From Loxodes magnus (taxonomy: Eukaryota; Ciliophora; Karyorelictea; Loxodida; Loxodidae): 64,000 nt of DNA. Location: assembly GCA_946699065.1 (NCBI GenBank), contig CAMPDV010001188.1, positions 62,001 through 126,000 of the forward strand, in the 5' to 3' direction. The translations under genes and the position numbers were made by a program. Of this stretch, positions 31,049-41,418 are shown piece by piece. Position 1 is the first letter of the stretch. Each line of letters begins with the position of its first letter. Under the pieces are notes generated by a model that saw nothing but the letters and a program-made list of their open reading frames with translations, did no database searches and was not told the DNA's origin.

Positions 31049-32231
31049 CGTCTAATCAGTACTTCCCGATACGATGAACTCTGAATCACTGGATATAGCC
31101 ACAGATAATACATAATGTGTGTGACCACTCATGGTCTTACAGGTACCTGTCTTGACGTTCCATAGTCTCACCGTATTATCTCAACTTCCCGATACGATGA
31201 ACTCTGAATCACTGGATATAGCCACAGATAATACATAATGTGTGTGACCACTCATGGTCTTACAGGTACCTGTCTTGACGTTCCATAGTCTCACCGTATT
31301 ATCTCAACTTCCCGATACGATGAACTCTGAATCACTGGATATAGCCACAGATAATACATAATGTGTGTGACCACTCATGGTCTTACAGGTACCTGTCTTG
31401 ACGTTCCATAGTCTCACCGTATTATCTCGACTTCCCGATACGATGAACTCTGAATCACTGGATATAGCCACAGATAATACATAATGTGTGTGACCACTCA
31501 TGGTCTTACAGGTACTTTCTTGTGTTCCATAGTCTCACCGTATTATCTCAACTTCCCGATACGATGAACTCTGAATCACTGGATATAGCCACAGATAATA
31601 CATAATGTGTGTGACCACTCATGGTCTTACAGGTACCTGTCTTGACGTTCCATAGTCTCACCGTTTTATCATAACATCCCGATACGATGAACTCTGAATC
31701 ACTGGATATAGCCACAGATAATACATAATGTGTGTGACCACTCATGGTCTTAAAGGTACTTTCTTGTGTTCCATAGTCTCACCGTATTATCTCGACTTCC
31801 CGATACGATGAACTCTGAATCACTGGATATAGCCACAGATAATACATAATGTGTGTGACCACTCATGGTCTTACAGGTACCTGTCTTGACGTTCCATAGT
31901 CTCACCGTCTCATCTCGACTTCCCGATACGATGAACTCTGAATCACTGGATATAGCCACAGATAATACATAATGTGTGTGACCACTCATGGTCTTACAGG
32001 TACCTGTCTTGACGTCCCATAGTCTCACCGAATTATCTCAACTTCCCGATACGATGAACTCTGAATCACTGGATATAGCCACAGATAATACATAATGTGT
32101 GTGACCACTCATGGTCTTACAGGTACCTGTCTTGACGTTCCATAGTCTCACCGTTTTATCTCGACTTCCCGATACGATGAACTCTGAATCACTGGATATA
32201 GCCACAGATAATACATAATGTGTGTGACCAC
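31049..32231 (-). pseudogene. Short WD40 pieces between the two 177-aa copies
   Basis: Pieces: 32038-32265 (HYVLS/RDK, HYVLS), 31750-32028 (HYVLS/RDE, HYVLS/RDN), 31548-31745 (SGC/YDK, HYVLS) and 31304-31501 (HYVLS/RDN, HYVLS). The breaks are Arg-to-TGA, 121-bp junctions and a TAG near 31052. A tcttaaagg variant (T-F-K) marks one junction near 31750. Confidence 0.5.
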
Positions 32232-32765
32232 TCATGGTCTTACAGGTACTGTCTTGACGTCCCATAGTCTTACCGTCTTATCTCGACTTCCCGATACGAT
32301 GAACTCTGAATCACTGGATATAGCCACAGATAATACATAATGTGTGTGACCACTCATGGTCTTACAGGTACCTTTCTTGACGTTCCATAGTCTCACCGTT
32401 TTATCTCGACTTCCCGATACGATGAACTCTGAATCACTGGATATAGCCACAGATAATACATAATGTGTGTGACCACTCATGGTCTTACAGGTACCTGTCT
32501 TGACGTTCCATAGTCTCACCGTTTTATCATAACATCCCGATACGAGGAACTCTGAATCACTGGATATAGCCACAGATAATACATAATGTGTGTGACCACT
32601 CATGGTCTTACAGGTACCTGTTTTGACGTTCCATAGTCTCACCGTATTATCTCGACTTCCCGATACGATGAACTCTGAATCACTGGATATAGCCACAGAT
32701 AATACATAATGTGTGTGACCACTCATGGTCTTACAGGTACCTGTCTTGACGTTCCATAGTCTCAC
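32232..32765 (-). CDS. WD40 array open segment, 4 blades (177 aa), copy of 30515
   Basis: HYVLS/RDN, HYVLS/YDK (LVS and SGC), HYVLS/RDK (K-K-G-T), HYVLS/RDK(D), then V-P-V-R-P. The translation equals that of 30515-31048; the two lie 1717 bp apart and share a rare silent change (ctgttttgac). Confidence 0.45.
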   Translation of the reverse strand: MRLWNVKTGTCKTMSGHTHYVLSVAISSDSEFIVSGSRDNTVRLWNVKTGTCKTMSGHTHYVLSVAISSDSEFLVSGCYDKTVRLWNVKTGTCKTMSGHTHYVLSVAISSDSEFIVSGSRDKTVRLWNVKKGTCKTMSGHTHYVLSVAISSDSEFIVSGSRDKTVRLWDVKTVPVRP

Positions 32766-35675
32766 CGTATTATCTCAACTTCCCGATACGATGAACTCTG
32801 AATCACTGGATATAGCCACAGATAATACATAATGTGTGTGACCACTCATGGTCTTACAGGTACCTGTCTTGACGTTCCATAGTCTCACCGTATTATCTCA
32901 ACTTCCCGATACGATGAACTCTGAATCACTGGATATAGCCACAGATAATACATAATGTGTGTGACCACTCATGGTCTTACAGGTACCTGTCTTGACGTTC
33001 CATAGTCTCACCGTATTATCTCGACTTCCCGATACGATGAACTCTGAATCACTGGATATAGCCACAGATAATACATAATGTGTGTGACCACTCATGGTCT
33101 TACAGGTACCTGTCTTGACGTTCCATAGTCTCACCGTCTCATCTCGACTTCCCGATACGATGAACTCTGAATCACTGGATATAGCCACAGATAATACATA
33201 ATGTGTGTGACCACTCATGGTCTTACAGGTACCTGTCTTGACGTCCCATAGTCTCACCGAATTATCTCAACTTCCCGATACGATGAACTCTGAATCACTG
33301 GATATAGCCACAGATAATACATAATGTGTGTGACCACTCATGGTCTTACAGGTACCTGTCTTGACGTTCCATAGTCTCACCGTTTTATCTCGACTTCCCG
33401 ATACGATGAACTCTGAATCACTGGATATAGCCACAGATAATACATAATGTGTGTGACCACTCATGGTCTTACAGGTACTGTCTTGACGTCCCATAGTCTT
33501 ACCGTCTTATCTCGACTTCCCGATACGATGAACTCTGAATCACTGGATATAGCCACAGATAATACATAATGTGTGTGACCACTCATGGTCTTACAGGTAC
33601 CTGTCTTGACGTTCCATAGTCTCACCGTCTCATCTCGACTTCCCGATACGATGAACTCTGAATCACTGGATATAGCCACAGATAATACATAATGTGTGTG
33701 ACCACTCATGGTCTTACAGGTACCTGTCTTGACGTTCCATAGTCTCACCGTTTTATCATAACTTCCCGATACGATGAACTCTGAATCACTGGATATAGCC
33801 ACAGATGATACAGAATCTGTGTGACCACTCATGGTCTTACAGGTACCTGTTTTGACGTTCCATAGTCTCACCGTCTAATCAGTACTTCCCGATACGATGA
33901 ACTCTGAATCACTGGATATAGCCACAGATAATACATAATGTGTGTGACCACTCATGGTCTTACAGGTACCTGTCTTGACGTTCCATAGTCTCACCGTATT
34001 ATCTCAACTTCCCGATACGATGAACTCTGAATCACTGGATATAGCCACAGATAATACATAATGTGTGTGACCACTCATGGTCTTACAGGTACCTGTCTTG
34101 ACGTTCCATAGTCTCACCGTATTATCTCAACTTCCCGATACGATGAACTCTGAATCACTGGATATAGCCACAGATAATACATAATGTGTGTGACCACTCA
34201 TGGTCTTACAGGTACCTGTCTTGACGTTCCATAGTCTCACCGTATTATCTCGACTTCCCGATACGATGAACTCTGAATCACTGGATATAGCCACAGATAA
34301 TACATAATGTGTGTGACCACTCATGGTCTTACAGGTACTTTCTTGTGTTCCATAGTCTCACCGTATTATCTCAACTTCCCGATACGATGAACTCTGAATC
34401 ACTGGATATAGCCACAGATAATACATAATGTGTGTGACCACTCATGGTCTTACAGGTACCTGTCTTGACGTTCCATAGTCTCACCGTTTTATCATAACAT
34501 CCCGATACGATGAACTCTGAATCACTGGATATAGCCACAGATAATACATAATGTGTGTGACCACTCATGGTCTTAAAGGTACTTTCTTGTGTTCCATAGT
34601 CTCACCGTATTATCTCGACTTCCCGATACGATGAACTCTGAATCACTGGATATAGCCACAGATAATACATAATGTGTGTGACCACTCATGGTCTTACAGG
34701 TACCTGTCTTGACGTTCCATAGTCTCACCGTCTCATCTCGACTTCCCGATACGATGAACTCTGAATCACTGGATATAGCCACAGATAATACATAATGTGT
34801 GTGACCACTCATGGTCTTACAGGTACCTGTCTTGACGTTCCATTGTCTCACCGTATTATCTCGACTTCCCGATACGATGAACTCTGAATCACTGGATATA
34901 GCCACAGATAATACATTACTAGTGTGACCACTCATGGTCTTACAGGTACCTGTCTTGACGTCCCATAGTCTCACCGAATTATCTCAACTTCCCGATACGA
35001 TGAACTCTGAATCACTGGATATAGCCACAGATAATACATAATGTGTGTGACCACTCATGGTCTTACAGGTACCTGTCTTGACGTTCCATAGTCTCACCGT
35101 CTCATCTCGACTTCCCGATACGATGAACTCTGAATCACTGGATATAGCCACAGATAATACATAATGTGTGTGACCACTCATGGTCTTACAGGTACCTGTC
35201 TTGACGTTCCATAGTCTCACCGTATTATCTCAACTTCCCGATACGATGAACTCTGAATCACTGGATATAGCCACAGATAATACATAATGTGTGTGACCAC
35301 TCATGGTCTTACAGGTACTTTCTTGTGTTCCATAGTCTCACCGTTTTATCTCGACTTCCCGATACGATGAACTCTGAATCACTGGATATAGCCACAGATA
35401 ATACATAATGTGTGTGACCACTCATGGTCTTACAGGTACCTGTCTTGACGTTCCATAGTCTCACCGTTTTATCTCGACTTCCCGATACGATGAACTCTGA
35501 ATCACTGGATATAGCCACAGATGATACAGAATCTGTGTGACCACTCATGGTCTTACAGGTACCTGTCTTGACGTTCCATAGTCTCACCGTCTTATCATAA
35601 CTTCCCGATACGATGAACTCTGAATCACTGGATATAGCCACAGATAATACATAATGTGTGTGACCACTCATGGTC
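32766..35675 (-). pseudogene. 2.9 kb of short WD40 pieces
   Basis: Pieces: 35309-35671 (HYVLS/YDK, DSVSS/RDK, HYVLS/RDK); 34984-35220; 34573-34974 (SNVLS/RDN with Gln for Leu in V-R-Q-W, HYVLS/RDE, HYVLS/RDN); 34371-34568 (SGC/YDK); 34127-34324; 33461-33871 (DSVSS/YDK, HYVLS/RDE, HYVLS/RDK); 33267-33494; 32898-33257 (three HYVLS blades). They are separated by Arg-to-TGA codons, 121-bp and 122-bp junctions and a TAG near 33875. Positions 33880-34820 repeat 31057-31997 at offset 2823 bp. Confidence 0.5.
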
Positions 35676-36191
35676 TTACAGGTACTTTCTTGTGTTCCAT
35701 AGTCTCACCGTCTCATCTCGACTTCCCGATACGATGAACTCTGAATCACTGGATATAGCCACAGATAATACATAATGTGTGTGACCACTCATGGTCTTAC
35801 AGGTACCTGTCTTGACGTTCCATAGACTCACCGTTTTATCTCGACTTCCCGATACGATGAACTCTGAATCACTGGATATAGCCACAGATAATACATAATG
35901 TGTGTGACCACTCATGGTCTTACAGGTACCTGTCTTGACGTTCCATAGTCTGACCGTCTTATCATAACTTCCCGATACGATGAACTCTGAATCACTGGAT
36001 ATAGCCACAGATAATACATAATGTGTGTGACCACTCATGGTCTTACAGGTACCTGTCTTGACGTTCCATAGTCTCACCGTCTCATCAGTACTTCCCGATA
36101 CGATGAACTCTGAATCACTGGATATAGCCACAGATAATAAATAATGTGTGTGACCACTCATGGTCTTACAGGTACTGTCTTGACGTTCCAT
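35676..36191 (-). CDS. WD40 array open segment, 4 blades (171 aa)
   Basis: Blades: HYLLS/TDE, HYVLS/YDK, HYVLS/RDK (T-V-S-L-W instead of T-V-R-L-W), HYVLS/RDE, ending N-T-R-K-Y-L. The HYLLS loop comes from the change aataaataatg. The order YDK then RDK with V-S-L-W also occurs in 28926-30311, which suggests shared origin. Confidence 0.45.
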   Translation of the reverse strand: MERQDSTCKTMSGHTHYLLSVAISSDSEFIVSGSTDETVRLWNVKTGTCKTMSGHTHYVLSVAISSDSEFIVSGSYDKTVRLWNVKTGTCKTMSGHTHYVLSVAISSDSEFIVSGSRDKTVSLWNVKTGTCKTMSGHTHYVLSVAISSDSEFIVSGSRDETVRLWNTRKYL

Positions 36192-36682
36192 AGTCTCACC
36201 GTTTTATCTCGACTTCCCGATACGATGAACTCTGAATCACTGGATATAGCCACAGATAATACATAATGTGTGTGACCACTCATGGTCTTACAGGTACCTG
36301 TCTTGACGTTCCATAGTCTCACCGTCTCATCTCGACTTCCCGATACGATGAACTCTGAATCACTGGATATAGCCACAGATAATACATAATGTGTGTGACC
36401 ACTCATGGTCTTACAGGTACCTGTCTTGACGTTCCATAGTCTCACCGTCTCATCTCGACTTCCCGATACGATGAACTCTGAATCACTGGATATAGCCACA
36501 GATAATACATTACTAGTGTGACCACTCATGGTCTTACAGGTACCTGTCTTGACGTTCCATAGTCTCACCGTCTCATCAGTACTTCCCGATACGATGAATT
36601 CTGAATCACTGGATATAGCCACAGATAATACATAATGTGTGTGACCACTCATGGTCTTACAGGTACTGTATTGACGTTCCAT
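36158..36682 (-). CDS. WD40 array open segment, 4 blades (174 aa)
   Basis: It starts M-E-R-Q-Y-S-T-C-K-T inside the 122-bp unit that ends the segment above, overlapping it by 34 bp. Blades: HYVLS/TDE, SNVLS/RDE, HYVLS/RDE, HYVLS/RDK, then V-P-V-R-P. The more natural re-entry would be the ATG that overlaps the upstream TGA. Confidence 0.45.
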   Translation of the reverse strand: MERQYSTCKTMSGHTHYVLSVAISSDSEFIVSGSTDETVRLWNVKTGTCKTMSGHTSNVLSVAISSDSEFIVSGSRDETVRLWNVKTGTCKTMSGHTHYVLSVAISSDSEFIVSGSRDETVRLWNVKTGTCKTMSGHTHYVLSVAISSDSEFIVSGSRDKTVRLWNVKTVPVRP

Positions 36683-37140
36683 AGTCTCACCGTTTTATCT
36701 CGACTTCCCGATACGATGAACTCTGAATCACTGGATATAGCCACAGATAATACATAATGTGTGTGACCACTCATGGTCTTACAGGTACCTTTCTTGACGT
36801 TCCATAGTCTCACCGTTTTATCTCGACTTCCCGATACGATGAACTCTGAATCACTGGATATAGCCACAGATAATACATAATGTGTGTGACCACTCATGGT
36901 CTTACAGGTACCTGTCTTGACGTTCCATAGTCTCACCGTTTTATCTCGACTTCCCGATACGATGAACTCTGAATCACTGGATATAGCCACAGATAATACA
37001 TAATGTGTGTGACCACTCATGGTCTTACAGGTACCTGTCTTGACGTTCCATAGTCTCACCGAATAATCATAACTTCCCGATACGATGAACTCTGAATCAC
37101 TGGATATAGCCACAGATAATACATTAATGTGTGTGACCAC
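36649..37140 (-). CDS. WD40 array open segment, 4 blades (163 aa)
   Basis: Blades: NVLS-type/YDYS, HYVLS/RDK, HYVLS/RDK (K-K-G-T), HYVLS/RDK. The start reads M-V-T-H-I because one extra t in cattaatgtg (near 37124) shifts the first codons. It ends V-N-T-V-P-V-R-P at a 122-bp unit that has its own change (actgtattgac). Confidence 0.45.
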   Translation of the reverse strand: MVTHINVLSVAISSDSEFIVSGSYDYSVRLWNVKTGTCKTMSGHTHYVLSVAISSDSEFIVSGSRDKTVRLWNVKTGTCKTMSGHTHYVLSVAISSDSEFIVSGSRDKTVRLWNVKKGTCKTMSGHTHYVLSVAISSDSEFIVSGSRDKTVRLWNVNTVPVRP

Positions 37141-37574
37141 TCATGGTCTTACAGGTACCTGTCTTGACGTCCCATAGTCTCACCGTATTATCTCAACTTC
37201 CCGATACGATGAACTCTGAATCACTGGATATAGCCACAGATAATACATAATGTGTGTGACCACTCATGGTCTTACAGGTACTTTCTTGTGTTCCATAGTC
37301 TCACCGTTTTATCTCGACTTCCCGATACGATGAACTCTGAATCACTGGATATAGCCACAGATAATACATAATGTGTGTGACCACTCATGGTCTTACAGGT
37401 ACCTGTCTTGACGTTCCATAGTCTCACCGTATTATCTCAACTTCCCGATACGATGAACTCTGAATCACTGGATATAGCCACAGATAATACATAATGTGTG
37501 TGTGTGACCACTCATAGTCTCACCGTCTTACAGGTACTATAGCCAAAGATCTTGAACTAGTGTGACCATAGTCT
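37141..37574 (-). pseudogene. Broken WD40 units below the scrambled unit
   Basis: Three HYVLS units: two Arg-to-TGA (near 37190 and 37435) and one 121-bp junction (near 37283). Nothing longer than a single blade is open. The top of the stretch is the scrambled unit. Confidence 0.5.
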
Positions 37575-37620
37575 TCAGGTACCTGTTGACGTCCCATATC
37601 TCGTCTCATCTCTACTTCCC
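37490..37620 (-). other. Scrambled, shortened WD40 unit
   Basis: Recognisable words of the unit appear here in the wrong order or with gaps: an extra gt pair in gtgtgtgtgtgacc, cactcatagtctcaccg (the Met region fused to the V-R-L-W region), then tacaggtactatagcc (the K-T region fused to loop 1), then agtcttcaggtacctgttgacg with several small deletions. No frame reads through as WD40. It could be a deletion-prone recombination scar or a consensus error where reads of different units were merged. Confidence 0.75.
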
Positions 37621-38330
37621 GATACGATGAACTCTGAATCACTGGATATAGCCACAGATAATACATAATGTGTGTGACCACTCATGGTCTTACAGGTACC
37701 TGTCTTGACGTTCCATAGTCTCACCGTCTCATCAGTACTTCCCGATACGATGAACTCTGAATCACTGGATATAGCCACAGATAATAAATAATGTGTGTGA
37801 CCACTCATGGTCTTACAGGTACCTGTCTTGACGTTCCATAGTCTCACCGTCTCATCAGTACTTCCCGATACGATGAACTCTGAATCACTGGATATAGCCA
37901 CAGATCTTACAGAACTAGTGAGACCACTCATGGTCTTACAGGTACCTGTCTTGACGTTCCATAGTCTCACCGTCTCATCTCGACTTCCCGATACGATGAA
38001 CTCTGAATCACTGGATATAGCCACAGATAATACATAATGTGTGTGACCACTCATGGTCTTACAGGTACCTGTCTTGACGTTCCATATTCTCACCGAATAA
38101 TCATAACTTCCCGATACGATGAATTCTGAATCACTGGATATAGCCACAGATAATACATAATCAGTGTGACCACTCATGGTCTTACAGGTACCTGTCTTGA
38201 CGTTCCATAGTCTCACCGTCTCATCAGTACTTCCCGATACGATGAACTCTGAATCACTGGATATAGCCACAGATAATAAATAATGTGTGTGACCACTCAT
38301 GGTCTTACAGGTACTGTCTTGACGTTCCAT
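37575..38330 (-). CDS. WD40 array open segment, 6 blades (251 aa), ends in a scrambled unit
   Basis: The first codons read [10 protein letters not shown] through a 122-bp unit in the shifted frame. Blades: HYLLS/TDE, DYVLS/YDYS (R-I-W), HYVLS/RDE, SSVRS/TDE (GLT instead of GHT, losing the His), HYLLS/TDE, HYVLS/RDE. The tail T-R-Y-G-T-S-T-G-T is produced by the disordered sequence at 37500-37620. Confidence 0.5.
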   Translation of the reverse strand: MERQDSTCKTMSGHTHYLLSVAISSDSEFIVSGSTDETVRLWNVKTGTCKTMSGHTDYVLSVAISSDSEFIVSGSYDYSVRIWNVKTGTCKTMSGHTHYVLSVAISSDSEFIVSGSRDETVRLWNVKTGTCKTMSGLTSSVRSVAISSDSEFIVSGSTDETVRLWNVKTGTCKTMSGHTHYLLSVAISSDSEFIVSGSTDETVRLWNVKTGTCKTMSGHTHYVLSVAISSDSEFIVSGSRDETRYGTSTGT

Positions 38331-40144
38331 AGTCTCACCGTTTTATCTCGACTTCCCGATACGATGAACTCTGAATCACTGGATATAGCCACAGATCTTA
38401 CAGAACTAGTGTGACCACTCATGGTCTTACAGGTACCTGTCTTGACGTTCCATAGTCTCACCGAATAATCATAACTTCCCGATACGATGAACTCTGAATC
38501 ACTGGATATAGCCACAGATCTTACAGAACTAGTGTGACCACTCATGGTCTTACAGGTACCTGTCTTGACGTTCCATAGTCTCACCGTCTTATCATAACTT
38601 CCCGATACGATGAACTCTGAATCACTGGATATAGCCACAGATAATACATAATGTGTGTGACCACTCATGGTCTTACAGGTACCTTTCTTGACGTCCCATA
38701 GTCTCACCGTCTCATCAGTACTTCCCGATACGATGAACTCTGAATCACTGGATATAGCCACAGATCTTACAGAACTAGTGTGACCACTCATGGTCTTACA
38801 GGTACCTGTCTTGACGTTCCATAGTCTCACCGTCTCATCTCGACTTCCCGATACGATGAACTCTGAATCACTGGATATAGCCACAGATAATACATAATGT
38901 GTGTGACCACTCATGGTCTTACAGGTACCTGTCTTGACGTTCCATAGTCTCACCGAATAATCATAACTTCCCGATACGATGAACTCTGAATCACTGGATA
39001 TAGCCACAGATAATACATAATGTGTGTGACCACTCATGGTCTTACAGGTACCCGTCTTGACGTTCCATAGTCTCACCGAATAATCATAACTTCCCGATAC
39101 GATGAACTCTGAATCACTGGATATAGCCACAGATAATACATAATGTGTGTGACCACTCATGGTCTTACAGGTACCTGTCTTGACGTTCCATAGTCTCACC
39201 GTCTCATCTCGACTTCCCGATACGATGAACTCTGAATCACTGGATATAGCCAAAGATCTTACAGAACTAGTGTGACCACTCATGGTCTTACAGGTACCCG
39301 TCTTGACGTTCCATAGTCTCACCGAATAATCATAACTTCCCGATACGATGAATTCTGAATCACTGGATATAGCCACAGATAATACATAATCAGTGTGACC
39401 ACTCATGGTCTTACAGGTACCTGTCTTGACGTCCCATAGTCTGACCGTATTATCTCGACTTCCCGATACGATGAACTCTGAATCACTGGATATAGCCACA
39501 GATAATAAATAATGTGTGTGACCACTCATGGTCTTACAGGTACCTGTCTTGACGTTCCATAGTCTCACCGTCTCATCAGTACTTCCCGATACGATGAACT
39601 CTGAATCACTGGATATAGCCACAGATCTTACAGAACTAGTGTGACCACTCATGGTCTTACAGGTACCCGTCTTGACGTTCCATAGTCTCACCGAATAATC
39701 ATAACTTCCCGATACGATGAACTCTGAATCACTGGATATAGCCACAGATAATACATAATGTGTGTGACCACTCATGGTCTTACAGGTACCTGTCTTGACG
39801 TTCCATAGTCTCACCGTCTCATCTCGACTTCCCGATACGATGAACTCTGAATCACTGGATATAGCCACAGATCTTACAGAACTAGTGTGACCACTCATGG
39901 TCTTACAGGTACCTGTCTTGACGTTCCATAGTCTCACCGTCTCATCTCGACTTCCCGATACGATGAACTCTGAATCACTGGATATAGCCACAGATAATAC
40001 ATAATGTGTGTGACCACTCATGGTCTTACAGGTACCTGTCTTGACGTTCCATAGTCTCTCCGTTTTATCATAACATCCCGATACGAGGAACTCTGAATCA
40101 CTGGATATAGCCACAGATAATACATAATGTGTGTGACCACTCAT
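38297..40144 (-). CDS. WD40 array open segment, 15 blades (615 aa)
   Basis: This is the second longest open stretch. Blades: HYVLS/YDK (SGC, T-E-R-L-W), HYVLS/RDE, SSVRS/RDE, HYVLS/YDYS, SSVRS/TDE, HYLLS/RDN(D), DYVLS/YDYS, SSVRS/RDE (SLA), HYVLS/YDYS, HYVLS/YDYS, HYVLS/RDE, SSVRS/TDE(D, K-K-G-T), HYVLS/YDK, SSVRS/YDYS, SSVRS/RDK. It starts at the Met four bases after a TAA. It ends through a 122-bp unit as V-K-T-V-P-V-R-P, with its TGA overlapping the next unit's ATG. Confidence 0.65.
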   Translation of the reverse strand: MSGHTHYVLSVAISSDSEFLVSGCYDKTERLWNVKTGTCKTMSGHTHYVLSVAISSDSEFIVSGSRDETVRLWNVKTGTCKTMSGHTSSVRSVAISSDSEFIVSGSRDETVRLWNVKTGTCKTMSGHTHYVLSVAISSDSEFIVSGSYDYSVRLWNVKTGTCKTMSGHTSSVRSVAISSDSEFIVSGSTDETVRLWNVKTGTCKTMSGHTHYLLSVAISSDSEFIVSGSRDNTVRLWDVKTGTCKTMSGHTDYVLSVAISSDSEFIVSGSYDYSVRLWNVKTGTCKTMSGHTSSVRSLAISSDSEFIVSGSRDETVRLWNVKTGTCKTMSGHTHYVLSVAISSDSEFIVSGSYDYSVRLWNVKTGTCKTMSGHTHYVLSVAISSDSEFIVSGSYDYSVRLWNVKTGTCKTMSGHTHYVLSVAISSDSEFIVSGSRDETVRLWNVKTGTCKTMSGHTSSVRSVAISSDSEFIVSGSTDETVRLWDVKKGTCKTMSGHTHYVLSVAISSDSEFIVSGSYDKTVRLWNVKTGTCKTMSGHTSSVRSVAISSDSEFIVSGSYDYSVRLWNVKTGTCKTMSGHTSSVRSVAISSDSEFIVSGSRDKTVRLWNVKTVPVRP

Positions 40145-41418
40145 GGTCTTACAGGTACTTTCTTGTGTTCCATAGTCTCACCGTCTCATCTCGACTTCCC
40201 GATACGATGAACTCTGAATCACTGGATATAGCCAAAGATCTTACAGAACTAGTGTGACCACTCATGGTCTTACAGGTACCCGTCTTGACGTTCCATAGTC
40301 TCACCGAATAATCATAACTTCCCGATACGATGAATTCTGAATCACTGGATATAGCCACAGATAATACATAATCAGTGTGACCACTCATGGTCTTACAGGT
40401 ACCTGTCTTGACGTCCCATAGTCTGACCGTCTTATCTCGACTTCCCGATACGATGAACTCTGAATCACTGGATATAGCCACAGATAATACATAATGTGTG
40501 TGACCACTCATGGTCTTACAGGTACTTTCTTGTGTTCCATAGTCTCACCGTTTTATCTCGACTTCCCGATACGATGAACTCTGAATCACTGGATATAGCC
40601 ACAGATAATACATAATGTGTGTGACCACTCATGGTCTTACAGGTACCTGTCTTGACGTTCCATAGTCTCACCGTCTCATCTCGACTTCCCGATACGATGA
40701 ACTCTGAATCACTGGATATAGCCACAGATAATACATAATGTGTGTGACCACTCATGGTCTTACAGGTACCTGTCTTGACGTTCCATATTCTCACCGAATA
40801 ATCATAACTTCCCGATACGATGAATTCTGAATCACTGGATATAGCCACAGATAATACATAATCAGTGTGACCACTCATGGTCTTACAGGTACCTGTCTTG
40901 ACGTCCCATAGTCTCACCGTCTAATCTCAACTTCCCGATATGATGAACTCTGAATCACTGGATATAGCCACAGATGATACATAACTAGTGTGACCACTCA
41001 TGGTCTTACAGGTACCTGTCTTGACGTTCCATAGTCTCACCGAATAATCATAACTTCCCGATACGATGAACTCTGAATCACTGGATATAGCCACAGATCT
41101 TACAGAACTAGTGTGACCACTCATGGTCTTACAGGTACCCGTCTTGACGTTCCATAGTCTCACCGAATAATCTCAACTTCCCGATATGATGAACTCTGAA
41201 TCACTGGATATAGCCACAGATGATACATAACTAGTGTGACCACTCATGGTCTTACAGGTACCTGTCTTGACGTTCCATAGTCTCACCGAATAATCATAAC
41301 TTCCCGATACGATGAACTCTGAATCACTGGATATAGCCACAGATCTTACAGAACTAGTGTGACCACTCATGGTCTTACAGGTACCCGTCTTGACGTCCCA
41401 TAGTCTCACCGTCTAATC
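40145..41418 (-). pseudogene. Four short WD40 pieces below the 529-aa segment
   Basis: Pieces 41173-41409 and 40927-41163 are near-identical two-blade copies (SSVRS/YDYS, SYVSS), each ending I-I-S-G-S then TGA. 40516-40917 reads DYVLS/YDYS (R-I-W form), HYVLS/RDE, HYVLS/RDK and then N-T-R-K-Y-L. All three are in register with 41419-43008. Below a 121-bp junction, 40149-40511 reads HYVLS/RDK, DYVLS/YDYS, SSVRS/RDE (SLA). Some loop-2 positions here carry two stops close together, TGA then TAG (ctaatctcaac). Confidence 0.5.

Noticed and set aside
37807-38037. Plus-strand open frame of 76 codons
   Set aside because: Antisense shadow of WD40 units, open by chance because of a neighbouring GHT-to-GLT change (gtgagacc). 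Same antisense words as the frame at 3338.
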